Assembly: GCA_004123355.1 (NCBI GenBank)
Contig: SCHM01000001.1
Span: 1,170,001 to 1,234,000, forward strand
Source of the DNA: Amphirosellinia nigrospora
Lineage: Eukaryota > Ascomycota > Sordariomycetes > Xylariales > Xylariaceae
Reading direction: 5' to 3'
Length of the DNA stretch: 64,000 nucleotides
This document shows, in pieces, positions 48,842-59,601 of this stretch. Numbering within the stretch: position 1 is the first letter of the stretch; each line of letters starts with the position of its first letter. A program made the position numbers and the translations under genes. Below the pieces are notes generated by a model. It did not search any database, was not told the origin of the DNA, and saw only the letters and a list, made by a program, of their open reading frames with translations.

Positions 48842-50564
48842 TCAGGTTCTGCGTCTCTTCGATCTTGGAACCGCGCCGAAGCGGGCGTTTCCTTGGTCCC
48901 AGATCTATAGAAAGCCACGTACGTTAGTGATAAGGTTTTTGTAGGGGAAAGAACCCAAGCAAGGCATCTTGATTGAACGGGAAAGCAATACTTACGGCGT
49001 AGACACTCTTCAAAAACGTGTCACCGAGAATGTCAAAAGACAACATTCCACGACTCTGAACGCCGCCATACCATCCCCCCCGTCATCGGTGGGCGCAAAT
49101 GCAAGGTCTTCCTTCTGTATCAGGAACTCTTTATCGCCGACGGCAACCTTGAAGTCAGGCAGATCGTTTAACGTGACACTTATAGGAAAATGTAGCCCTG
49201 ATTAAGCCAGTCGTAAGTGGCGCCGGGATCTGGGCGTACAGTGCGTCTACGACGTCGTCGGACATGAGCGCTAAAGTTGTGCCTGTGTCGGCAATAGCCG
49301 TGTTGGAGCCTCTGGAGATCGATTTACCATTGATTGACGCTGATTCCGACGGGAAGGACCAAAAACCCTCTGAATTGTCTATGTCGACCCAATGGATCTG
49401 CTCTCCAGATTTCTTGACTAGTTCCTGGTCAATGAAACCGAACGTGTAGAACGATTTTGAGGTAACGGCATCTCGGGAGCTGTATAACGCTGAGGTAAAG
49501 AGTGCCGCTTCTTTTGGAATGTCTTCCTGCGTGATCATGTTCTCGACGGGTGTCGCTTGGGGATCGGCCTTGTCGCCGTCTTGCACCGTGTTGATTTTGC
49601 CGAATGCGAGACCAAGGAGACCGTCACCTGTGTTTTTTACGAATTGATTCGACAGTTTCTTGGCGAGTTCCACTGTCTGCTTCTTCACAGAGAGGCCACC
49701 GATGGTAAGGGTGTCGGTGCCGCAATCACCGGAGGCGTATGAACCATCGCCGTACTCGATTTTCCAGGTCTTCTCAGGCAGTGGCTCCCAAGTGTCTGAT
49801 TCTTTGAAGTTGAAGACGTTGTGATTTTTCTCTTGAGACGAACTCAAAGCTTTCGAGAACACCTGATAGTAGTTAGTAAGTTGCATGAAAGAGTATTGAT
49901 AAGCTAGGCTGCATACCCAGAGATCCGCTGAGCCGGTGTCGAAGTCTAACATCAAACTTTGAGGGGGTGTTCCAATGCCGATTTTGCATAGATAACTGTA
50001 GGATCTAAAGTTAGTGACCTATTCATTCAAAACTTAAATATGAAGGCAAAGTAGACGTGTTTGAAAACCCGACGAGAGTCGTCGGGAGACTTACAGGGAG
50101 TCGTTCTGTGAGTCTTTGGCAGTGACTTCACCATGTTCAGCGCCAGGTTCAGCGCTTTCCTTCTTGACAAGGACTCGTTCGTGGCTGACACGGCCACCAA
50201 GGGCAGCCTTGAACTTCTCTGGGACTAGACCCTTCTGTTTGGGACGGGTGACTCGAAAATAGGGGCCGGCTTTCGTTGGCTCAATGTTGTATTTACGCAA
50301 AAGGTAAACATAGGACTATTTTTAGGCGGAGGTTAGCATCTGTAGAGAAATTCCGTTGAGTTCGTGGGAAAGGTGCAGCTTATAAGCTAGCAGAGTCGGA
50401 GATTCTCTGTTTCCTGCAATTCTCCGAGCAAGTAGGGGTGGAAATGTATACATCTTACTCACCTTGGTACCATTCCGTTTGTAGTTTTGATTGTGAACGG
50501 CCCTGACTTTAGTCAGGTTATGTTCCTTCTTGAACTCATTTTGTGCAGAGTAGACGGAGTCCAT
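48842..50564 (-). CDS. A1-family (pepsin-like) aspartic protease, no evident signal peptide
   Basis: Five exons on the minus strand: 50463-50564, 50095-50315, 49917-49995, 48996-49862 and 48842-48904, about 445 residues. Both catalytic motifs are present: DFDTGSADLW (first Asp-Thr-Gly) and IADTGTTLALMSDDVVDAL (second). The flap region IEYGDGSYASGDCGTDTLTI and the closing GDTFLKSVYA then IWDQGNARFGAVP are typical. The N-terminus MDSVYSAQNEFKKEHNLTKV has no hydrophobic signal, although most relatives are secreted zymogens; a missed upstream exon or an intracellular enzyme are both possible. Residues about 40-105 resemble a propeptide. Frame jumps in exon 4 at about 49224, 49185 and 49078 (a run of seven C on the plus strand) are single-base homopolymer losses. 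Past them the frame gives the required C-terminal lobe. Confidence 0.88.
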
Positions 50565-51266
50565 GGTAGGCGCTGAATGTACAAAACTTGAGTCAGCTGT
50601 GAAGGCGGGCGATGGAGGGAAGACTCGGCAGATGCAGGTATTCGAAAAAGAAAAAACTTTAGGTTTGTTGGTGTTGTAGGTTTTCGAAACATATGATATT
50701 GAGATATCTCGTGTTGGATTCTGGTAAGGGTTGGTAAGGTCTGAGATCTGCTGGGGGATAGAGAGGATGGAGGGAGACAAGATAGAGAGGGAGAGTGAAA
50801 GAAAGAAAGAGGAAGAATCCCATATGTTGCAGTTGAGTCAACAACAAACTAGAACGCTCTTTCCTCTGCATATTCTTTCTTGTTTCAAAGGGTCGAGGAA
50901 GGCACGCATGGCTTTTGTTTTAAATCTCATAAGACGCAACTAACAAATAGTAAAATTGAGATGGCATCCACCGCCTCATTGGCGGTAGGTGGTTAAGCAT
51001 GCCATCATTTGTGTTACTAACATGAGATGCGTGCTTTCAAATAAGCAAGAAGTAAAGGGCAGAAGAGAAGTGCAGTAGGTAGTTATTACCTACCTGATAG
51101 CTATCACAAGGGCTCTGATTGAGGGTTTGGAATAGGTTCAATTGAGTAATAAACGACTATGGTGCCAAAGGGGCCATATAGATCTAAGTTCCTTTTTCCC
51201 CTCGAAGGGAGGATTCGAGCCCTTTTAAGCTCAGAATTCTCCTCTCCTTCGCGGACCTCCGCCAAC

Positions 51267-51440
51267 CTCTGTGTAGCCAGAGAAGCGAGTGTCTCGGTGT
51301 TCGAGTCCAGCTTGGTATCTGCTTCTGAGACTCATGATATCTTCGTACGACTGCCTCAGCCTCGTAGGGTAGTAATTAGCGAACTCTGTGTACGGACCCT
51401 GTGTGGCGCTGTATTGCGCACTCGCCAGAATCCGTGTGAC
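51267..51440. repeat. dispersed repeat, copy A
   Basis: Shares order and sequence with 60404-60582: TGTGTAGCC, TGTCTCGGTG, GAGACTCA, GATATC/GATCC, GTACG, TCAGCCTCG, AGGGT, AGCGA and CTC/TCCGTG blocks in the same order, with indels between. About 70 percent or more of the aligned core looks alike by eye. Non-coding; probably a short non-autonomous element or a fragment of one. Confidence 0.6.
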
Positions 51441-51551
51441 GCTGATAGAGTTGGTTGCTTGTAAAAAAAAAGAGCAACTCGGGCCAAAAATCGAACTGAT
51501 ACCTTCAATATATATTGGCAAAAAAGAATCTAGATTTAGTACCGTACTCTC

Positions 51552-51649
51552 CCTGGGTCGTAACCCAGGCTTCAGGCGATACCGTCCCCTGGGTCGCAAC
51601 CCAGGCCTCGGTACCTGATACCCATGCTAACCCTGGGTCGCAACCCAGG
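51552..51649. repeat. three-unit palindrome array
   Basis: Three copies of an 18-base palindrome, CCTGGGTCGCAACCCAGG (first copy CGTA in the loop), at 51552-51569, 51588-51605 and 51632-51649. Spacers of 18 and 26 bases share a GATACC/GTACC-type core. Each can form a 7-bp stem with a 4-base loop. Function unknown. Confidence 0.85.
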
Positions 51650-51683
51650 ATTTAGGTATCTACTAAACCGTAGACCGGAAAAC

Positions 51684-51759
51684 CCTTGAATGCCTATGGC
51701 CCTGCCTCTGACACAAGAGTTTGTCCTGCCGACTACTTTACCGCTAGACCACGAAGGTC
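51684..51759 (-). other. tRNA-like relic
   Basis: On the minus strand the sequence opens GACCTTCGTGGTCTAGCGGT, which matches the 5' part and A-box of a tRNA (TGGTCTAGCGG). The downstream half does not give a proper T-arm or a full acceptor stem. Best read as a tRNA-derived fragment, perhaps the head of a SINE, or chance. Confidence 0.25.
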
Positions 51760-52003
51760 AAGTTCGGGAACGTCTGTTGAAGTGATGCTCACATATCGAA
51801 GTTTATATCCTTCTGATCTACCTAGGTAGCTCTGCTTCTATTGGCTGGGAGCCATAGCCTCTTATCCCCTCACGTACCTATAGCTCAACCAACACAACTT
51901 AGAGGTAACTAGGCCTCCAGGGGCGCTCTATGGCTGTAAGAGCATAAAATCCAGACCTCAGCCAATCTTTTATCGCTGATGCTCGCCCCTATAGGTAGAA
52001 GGG

Positions 52004-52884
52004 TCAGAGCAGCCTCACTTTACTATGAACGAAACCTTTTAAGCCATTGCTAATCCAGATTTCTTCGCCGTCAACGAGCGAGTCAACATGAACAATTTCT
52101 TCAGCGGCGAGATTCCTACAAATTTTAGCTTAAGCGTCTGCAGAGCCCTAACAACGATGAAACTTACCTCTCTAGTGCGCTTCTTCTGCTTGTTCCATAA
52201 TTACCACCACTTCCTTGTGATATATCATAATTTTCCGGGATAGGTGGCGTGACCCATCTCCCTTTTCTCCAAAAATAAGGCGTTGTAATACTGCCTTCCA
52301 TGATGGATCCATCTTTGCGACTGACAAGAAGCACCTCCTTTTTGTCAGTGGGGTTGAGGATGCCCACTCGCTCTCTTGCCCCTCATACATAGGTCGGTGT
52401 GTGGTTTTGAAGTGAGTGAACTCAGATTTTGCTGTGGCCTGTCTGTCCACTAGAATTTCAAACTCGAAGTTCCTTTCCGGCACCTTGCCTTCCAAAGACC
52501 CCTTAACACTATGCCCAGATGGCGCTGGCAGGTAAGAAGGGAAAAACTTGTTTAGGTCGGCTGGTGGCGTGGGCTTTTTTATCACACTCAAGGCACCATC
52601 TCGATCGACGAGAATCTTGGCTTGATAAGGTGCGTCAGCAGCCTCGGGATATTTGTTTGCAAAAAGGTCTCCAGCGTTCTGAGACCAGCGTCCCCTTCCA
52701 GAACGCTAACAGCGGCGTCCCAACCCCAATAAATGGCGGCCTTGAGCATACGGTCGCGGTGAAAGTCGAGCATGTAGAAAGGAGAAGGATTCTGATTCCA
52801 ACCGGTGTTGGTAAACCCCTGACCGGGGATCTCTAAAAGCGCCGGGTCACACCGGATGGTGGTAAAAAGCCGCAGTTCGTCCAT
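52004..52884 (-). CDS. ABZ2: aminodeoxychorismate lyase (class IV PLP enzyme)
   Basis: Two exons, 52168-52884 and 52004-52115, about 275 residues. The enzyme converts 4-amino-4-deoxychorismate to p-aminobenzoate and pyruvate, a folate precursor step. Visible: the N-terminal ELRLFTTIRCDP, HRDRMLKAAIYWGW, the PLP-Lys segment SEFTHFKTTHRPMYE, EVLLVSRKDGSIMEGSITTP, RWVTPPI and the C-terminal EIWISNGLKGFVHSKVRLL. The order and wording parallel yeast Abz2 closely (FKTT then Y-AR-R, then LLMEGSIT in yeast). Frame jumps at about 52647 and 52380 are each one base missing from a G/C run. The phase-2 intron (52116-52167) joins RSALER to NLAAEEIVHV. Divergent from TOM70. Confidence 0.82.
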
Positions 52885-53649
52885 GCTTATCTTACTGGAG
52901 TTGTATCGATACTCCTTAAAAATAATGAGACGATTTCGAATTTACTGTGCTATTTTATATATAGACAGCTAGTGCCAGGTATTTATATGAATTAGAAGTA
53001 TGATACTAAGAATACTGTAGATAATTCGTCAGCGTGAACTTGGAGTATGTTGTTGGTTATTATGTGTAGCCGGATGTAAATCGACGACCAACTGCGTATC
53101 CCGCATCCACCAAATAGGTAGGTGGGCAAGATGAACATGATATGATTTGGCTGTCTGTGCATTTACTAGCTCACCTTAGGTCTGTGGTCGGGGATATCTA
53201 GCAACGGGCCTATGCGGACTTACCTATACGTATTTAGGTAGATATAGATGGGTATGAGCTCATATTGACAGTATAGAAAAATTCCCGCCCCCCATCCACC
53301 AATCAGCGGGCGCAACCCCCCAAAGTGCCATAGATAGCTGCCGTAGATAGCTGTGTAGCACGACCCAGGCTCGCCAGGCTAATCGAGCGCCAAGGCTCGA
53401 GTCGCGCTACTAATTTTTTTGAGTTGTCAAAGCTCCTCCAAGGCGCATCATTGCCGACCAATCCACTTACTTACCCTACCTGCTGCAACTTCCATCCATC
53501 CACATCAGTCCAACGCCTTCAACCAGTCCACTTCTTCTCTTTCTTTCTCTTATTCGGCCTCGTTGCCCGTCGTAATACCACCTCTTCACCCCCTAGTCCC
53601 AGTGTACCTTTCTTCCCGTAATTAATTCCCTTATCTGCTTTTTCCCACC
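52885..53649. promoter_or_regulatory. divergent promoter region ABZ2/TOM70
   Basis: A 765-bp gap between opposite-strand starts. Holds AGGTAGGTGGG near 53118, TACCTATACGTATTTAGGTAG near 53225, and a CT-rich leader (53450-53640) before TOM70. No gene. Confidence 0.5.
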
Positions 53650-55721
53650 ATGTCTGCCGCCTCTGCAGCGCCACCGCCTGTGCCGAACCTGAACAAGCCC
53701 ATTGCCGTCCCCGTCGGGTCGTCCGTCTGGGATCGCCTCACCAATTGGGCAGCCGAGAACAAGGCCTTGGTCTACACAATCGCCGGAGTGGCTGTGGTTG
53801 TGACTGGAGCTGGTGTTGTTTACTACCTGAATGGCGACGCAGTAAGTCACCCCGCCCCCTCCCCCCGCCCCCTGTCAGCTTTTTTGCCCGTCCGTTTGAG
53901 CTGACCATGGACACAAGCCGAAGGGACTCGCGCAGCCCAAACTGAGCAAGAAGGAGAGAAGGAAAAAGAAGGAGGCAGAGCGGCAGGCCGAGGCCGGTGA
54001 GAAGTCAGCTGCCCCTGCGCTCGAACAGCCCAAGTCTGCCACCGTAGAGAGCGCCGATGAATTACTCGATATCGACGAGGACGCCGTTCGTCAACTCAGC
54101 GCCCAGCAACGGCACGATTTCGCCCAGAGGCTGAAGGCTGCCGGTAACAAGGCCTACGGTAGCAAGGATTATAATAAGGCTATCGACTTGTACTCCAAAG
54201 CGATTCTATGTAAACCCGACCCCATATTCTACTCGAACAGAGCAGCCTGCTACAATGCCCTGAGCGAGTGGGAGAAGGTCATCGAGGACACGACCGCCGC
54301 CGTTAGCCTCGATCCCTTGTACGTCAAGGCCCTGAACCGACGAGCCACTGCCTACGAGCATCTCCACAAGTACAGCGAGTCTTTATTGGATTTCACCGCC
54401 AGCTGCATCATCGATGATTTCCGAAACGAGAATAGTGCCACATCAGTTGAAAAGCTTCTTAAGAAGGTAGCTGAACAGAAGGCCGAGGAGATCCTCAAGA
54501 CTAAGAACCCCAATAAGCTCCCAAGCCCCACTTCGTGTCCAACTACATCCAGAGCTTCCGCGAGAAACCCCGCCCCGCTGGTTTAGATGATTCTGTAGAG
54601 TTGTCGGATGATACCGGAAAGGGTCAACTACAGATCGGTCTCCGTGCGATGGAGAAGAAGACGCATGATGGTTACGAGGAGGCTGCCACCGCCTTTGAGA
54701 CGGCCCTCCAGCTTGGTGACTTGGGACGGTTCGAAGCTCTTGCCTACAACATGCGCGGGACCTTTAGGTGTCTGCGAGGGTCGCAAGAGCAGGCTTTGGA
54801 CGACTTGAACAAGAGCATCGAGCTCGACCCCTCGATGACGCAGAGCTACGTGAAACGAGCAAGCATGCACCTGGAGATGGGTAAGACGCATACGCACCGG
54901 CCTGTTTGTTTGGATTCACGTCTAATGAGAATATAGGCAATCGTGAAAAGGCTACCGAAGATATCGAAAGTGCCATTAAGCAGAACGAAAATGATCCCGA
55001 TATCTACTACCACCGTGCCCAACTCCACTTCATCCATAGCGAGTGGCAAAACGCGGCAAAGGACTACCAGAAGTCCATTGACCTTGACAATACCTTTATC
55101 TTCTCGCATATTCAGCTTGGTGTGACACAGTACAAGATGGGCTCCGTTGCCTCATCTATGGCTACCTTCCGCCGATGCGTTAAGAGCTTCAGCCAGGTGG
55201 CGGATGTATATAACTACTATGGCGAGCTCCTTCTTGACCAAAGCAAATACGACGATGCTATCCAGCAGTTTGATACCGCCATGGAGATAGAGAAGCAAAC
55301 CAAGCCCATGTCCATGAATGTCCTACCACTCATCAACAAAGCTCTCACATTATTCCAGCAAAAGTCTGACTTTACAGAGGCCGAGCAGCTCTGCGGGAAG
55401 GCCCTGATTAGTAAGTCATTCGCGATTCCTTTCTCCTCAAACTCGTCGCTTACCAGTTTGCGCAGTTGATCCGGAGTGCGACATCGCCGTTGCTACGATG
55501 GCCCAGCTCCTCTTGCAGCAGGGCAAGATTACCGAAGCACTGAAGTATTTCGAGAGGGCTGCCGAGTTGGCGAGAACTCCCGGGAGATTGTCAATGCTCT
55601 CTCCTATGCTGAGGCCACAAGAACCCAGATCCAAGTTCAGGAGAACTACCCGCAACTGGCGGCGAAATTGCACGGTATGGGTCAGGGCATGGGACCGGCT
55701 TCATTCCCTGGCGGCCGCTAA
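53650..55721 (+). CDS. TOM70: TOM70, mitochondrial import receptor
   Basis: Exons: 53650-53841, 53918-54880, 54937-55410 and 55466-55721, about 625 residues. An N-terminal Pro/Ala segment is followed by one membrane helix, [20 protein letters not shown] (about residues 38-57), a basic [15 protein letters not shown] stretch, then tandem TPR repeats. TPR examples are [40 protein letters not shown] and [20 protein letters not shown]. The protein sits in the outer mitochondrial membrane and receives carrier and other internal-signal preproteins with Hsp70/Hsp90. The frame jumps at about 54520 (C run, leading into [17 protein letters not shown]) and about 55578, where the true C-terminus [20 protein letters not shown] continues to 55721. 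Confidence 0.95.
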
Positions 55722-57020
55722 GATTTGGGGAAGGGTTTGGCAGGGACACGTCATAGAGGGAAAAGGGGCCAAAAATGCTTTCGGCGTGGACATGGAAGTT
55801 TGTAGCATATCTGGCGTAGGTAGGGTGATTTGGCGAAAAACGTATGAAAAGGGTTCCAATTATAACCCATCCGCGAGTTTCGCGCATCCCCCCACTCTTT
55901 GGAAGGAATAACCTTGTTGAAGGTTGATGAGGCTGAACTGGGAGTCAGCCTACGTGCAACTTGACGTAAAATCCCGTGTTGTTGCTACTGTATTACATAC
56001 TTGTATATATCTATCTACCACCTACCTACCTACCTACCCTATCTAATAGTCCTCTCCCTGGGGACTGAACTAGTAGAGGGCTGATGGCGAGCAGGCTGCC
56101 GTGATGTGTGAAAATCGTGATGTTGTTTGTTGGCAAGTCTTGTTGGGCAGCAATTGCTATGAACCCACTTGTCAGTTCTCGTCGAGCCATCTCTGAACTG
56201 TACCTCCGTAAAAGGAAAGGCTCATTCCTATGTGCCAGGCACAACGCATACGATTCTATAGCCATGCGCCCGCTTATTGGGTGAGCGGTTGGTGGATTAA
56301 AGAATTCAGCGAGTGAAAGATAGGGAGTATATTTATAGAATAGAACAGCTGCTGGAATACGCACTTTCGTGGCTTATCACCGCAACTCCGTCTACGACAC
56401 TATTCTCCGTTCTACTCTGGGTTGTGATGTATAATCGTGTCTTGAGTAATACAGTCTTGTAACTTCATCTAAACCCTCAATCAAGGAGAGCTGACGACGC
56501 CAAGGCCGACTAGACTCCCTAAGCAGATTCCTGTTGCTTATTAATGGAGAGCGATGTGGAGCCAATGAAGCAACGATGTGAGTCATTAAACATGCTCATG
56601 CAGAGGTCATCATGTGACTCCGTGTCATTTTCGGGTTCCTCTGTTTGGGAAATGGGCACGCCGCGTGATACCTCTTGTAGGCGCGGCGGTTGCATCTCGG
56701 TATCGGAGATCGGCTTCGGAAGCGCTAGTTGATTGATCTCTAAGTATTGTTGCGCCGCCATGTGGGTTGATGTGGTAGAAGAGATGGAGCGATTGACGTA
56801 AGGGGTAGCGATATAGGAACTGTCTGTTGTGCCTGGTTATGTTATTATAAAGTTTGAAAAAGTATTTAGATTGCTTGCTTCGTCTGGAATCATACGGGCT
56901 ATCAATCACTCAATCAATCATCCATATTCATCATTGGCTCAGTCTAAGACTCCTAATTATAACTCCTCTTCACTCACCATCGGCATTCATCTGCACCAAA
57001 AACTACACAAACCATCCACA
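55722..57020. other. intergenic with one small open frame
   Basis: 3' flank of TOM70 with ACCTACCTACCTACC at about 56020-56037, then mostly unremarkable sequence. A short minus-strand frame (56519-56761) is listed separately. The 56830-57020 stretch is the GNAT leader. Confidence 0.45.
56519..56761 (-). CDS. possible 80-residue protein, unrecognised
   Basis: Opens MAAQQYLEINQLALPKPISD and continues through an acidic SQTEEPENDTESHDD stretch to a stop at 56519. Hydrophilic, no domain, no signal. It lies 260 bp from the divergent GNAT start, a plausible promoter position, but chance is equally likely. Low confidence. Confidence 0.25.
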   Translation of the reverse strand: MAAQQYLEINQLALPKPISDTEMQPPRLQEVSRGVPISQTEEPENDTESHDDLCMSMFNDSHRCFIGSTSLSINKQQESA

Positions 57021-57478
57021 ATGTCATCAACCGACCTCCCGAAAGGTTACATCCTCACAGAAGGCTACCCCTCAGTCGAAGACTACATGCACCTGCGCAC
57101 GGCATCGGGCCTGACGTCCAAGAACGCAGAACAAGCAAGCGCCTCGGTGAAGGGGAGCTGGTACGGGGTGTACGTCGCCGAGGAGACGGCGCCCACCCGC
57201 GCCGTGGCCATGGGCCGCATTATCGGGGATGGTGGATGGTATTTCCTGATCGCGGATATGGCGACCCTCCCGGAACATCAGCGGAAGGGGCTGGGAAACA
57301 CCATCATGACGAGGCTCCTCGCTAGGATTAGGGAACACGCCGCGAAGGGCACGGCGCATGTGGTCCTCGGCGCGGACCCGCCCGGCCGCAGGTTGTATGA
57401 GAAGCACGGTTTAAGGATACCATGCCCTTGGAGATGGGGATGGGGTTGGAGGTTGAGGTAATTGGGCGGGCGGAGTAG
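57021..57478 (+). CDS. GNAT-family N-acetyltransferase
   Basis: About 152 residues, MSSTDLPKGYILTEGYPSVE at the start. GNAT motif A is visible as LIADMATLPEHQRKGLGNTI, the acetyl-CoA pyrophosphate-binding loop (Q/RxxGxG/A: QRKGLG). Then LGADPPGRRLYEKHGF, the typical alpha4/beta7 end. A one-base jump at the T run 57410-57412 gives KDTMPLEMGMGLEVEVIGRAE and a stop at 57478; the literal frame ends at 57461 with a low-quality tail. Acetylates an amine from acetyl-CoA; substrate unknown. Start chosen by the conserved beginning; an in-frame longer form from 56829 is leader sequence. Confidence 0.85.
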
Positions 57479-58296
57479 GGGCTTATTTTTTCGCCTCTGT
57501 ACTTTAGTCTCTTTGGCCATGGTCTATATGCTTACGCAAATATAGCTATATGAGATTCTACCACATCATCAAGCCCTGGAGCTGCATATAAAAAACTTCC
57601 TTGGGTCCTTCTTGGCTTTTGGGATAGTCGCAAAGATACCTAGGTAGAAAGCCTGCGCCGTAGTTTCTGGCGCTGGTTATCCCGTTACTTTGATACAACG
57701 GTTAATGCTTGTATGTTCACTTGTTGCCAGGAAACAGGGATCTAGGCACACGGATTCAACCGGAACAAAGAGACTCTATGTATATACTCAAGTAGTCACA
57801 TAGAGCCTACGGAGATGACTTCACTGATCCTCTGTGCAACAATAGATGTTTACACCCTACCCTTGCGAGGATCGTGACACTTATATTGAAGTACTAGATC
57901 ACGCTCCTATTGTTCTTTTAGTCATAGACTAGTACATGACCTGCTAGTTGTGATCAACGAGCCTTTGTATACCGAATTTATTGTACCAGTCTTAGTGATG
58001 TCCTCGACACAAGAAGTCTAATGTAAGTAAGACATGAAAAGTAGTGTCAGGACCTCTGGTATAGGGTAGGTAAGACTCTTGTTATTGCGCAAAGGATCTA
58101 CCTCTCCTGATGACTAGTCTCCATCTATATACGCACACGTCCTTTGTCTATGGGCTGGGTACGTATATAGTGGGAAGTGGCTAACTTAATTAAATGTTAC
58201 TAGCGAATAACTTTGTTTGGTCTGTACCATAACTCGATAAATATCCCCAAACCCCTTGTCTATCGATATCATCCAAGTTGAGATTTAATCAGCTTA
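57479..58296. other. intergenic between convergent genes
   Basis: 3' flanks only. No coding or RNA feature recognised. Confidence 0.5.
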
Positions 58297-59601
58297 CTAC
58301 TCGTACTCGATACCGCTCAAGATAGCCAGCAATGCCGCAACCACTAATTATATATCAGTTAGTGAATTAAACTTGGTATACCACATCCCCGCCATCCTAG
58401 GAGCGAAACTTACGGCCTCCAGTAGTCGCCACATATGACGCAGTGCCCAAGCTGTCTGTATAGTTGCGAGATCAGTCCAGTTTGGCGCGTTGAGATATAT
58501 GCCGGTCGCCAAACTCAGCAACACTGGGAACATGACCACGATAGATATCCGGATCATCGACCAGCCGAGCACGAGTTCGAGCGAGTACGTGCCCTTAGGC
58601 ACATCATTTGTCTTATCGTTTAAAGTCCGATGGATCCAATCCGCCCAGACCAGCGCCGTTGTGCTAGAGACGTACCACTTCTTATACATATGGAAGAGAA
58701 GCTGCAAATCCGCGGTCCCGTCCTTGTCGAGCTCGACCCGTTCATGGGTACCATTCTTGACGTCGCACTAAAGGGGTTAGTAGAATGATGATGTAAACAT
58801 TTTATAAATAGGGTATTAATTTCAATAGTAAATACTTAGGAAAGGTGTTAACAAACTTTAAAGACTCTCAGCCCTCTGGCGTGCGTTAGAGAGAAGAACG
58901 TGCCCCGAAAATCTCGTAGGCGATAAGCGGCCCAAGATAGCTTGCGGAATAGATGCTCTGGTTTGTCGACGAACACGACGCGTTCATCGGGACTTGAACG
59001 GCCGCGACGGAAGATGCCAAGAACGATGTATGTAGGCTGTATAGTGACCTCGGGCCTCGTCATTGAGCTGCGCGTGATTTCGAACCATTTGCACCTAAAG
59101 CTTAGTTCTTTCTCGAAACCTTCCGGATAACGTACGGGACCGTTGTTGTCCATACATTCGCCCTCATTTACCACACGTCTTTCGGACCCAATATTCATAC
59201 CAAGTATGCCTACATTACTAACGTATTGCCCATCTCTATACCCGGCTCATGCTCAATGACATTTCTAGATGGTCTCGGATATGGGAAACGTGTCTGCGAA
59301 AACTCCTTGCTTATGGAAATTTGGAGAGTTCTATATTTATGGACCTCCGCAGGCGTTGCGATCGGATACATTGAACCTTTTGCTCTATCTGATGCTCGTA
59401 CTTAATTGAGACGCCGCCTTTGTCTAAGTATACTTTCCACATCCGTGGGGCGATGAACTGTACGGGGGCTTGCCCTGTTTGGATGGATGGGACTGCAGCT
59501 GATGGGCTTCTCGAGGCATGGGAATCGTTATCATTGGCGTGTTGGGAACTAACGTCGTTGTTTCTGGCTGAACCTGGGTTGATGGAGGCTGGCTGGGCCA
59601 T
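58297..59601 (-). CDS. fungal membrane protein of unknown function, two C-terminal TM helices
   Basis: Clear coding from FEKELSFRCKWFEITRSS onward. Exons: ...58857, 58414-58767 and 58297-58343. Segments: HLFRKLSWAAYRLRDFRGTF, KCDVKNGTHERVELDKDGTA, LLFHMYKKWYVSSTT and WADWIHRTLNDKT. Then TM1 (MIRISIVVMFPVLLSLATGI) and, after a one-base jump at about 58440 (GG on the minus strand), ALASYVATTGG spliced to LVAALLAILSGIEYE (TM2). I know this arrangement only as an uncharacterised family in Sordariomycetes and related fungi. The 5' end is less certain: MAQPASINPGSARNNDVSSQ (start 59601) must cross a frame change at about 59350 and perhaps an intron near 59200. No function assigned. Confidence 0.65.

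Larger units (their letters stand above)
50565..52003. other. intergenic region rich in repeat relics
   Basis: Contains the protease 5' flank (to about 50940), then a dispersed repeat copy (51267-51440), an A9 tract at about 51462, three palindromic units (51552-51649) and a tRNA-like relic (about 51684-51759). These suggest an eroded mobile element cluster. No intact gene. Confidence 0.5.

Noticed and set aside
51552-51649. CRISPR-like array
   Set aside because: Only three short palindromes with unequal, related spacers, in a eukaryotic nuclear context; no cas genes.
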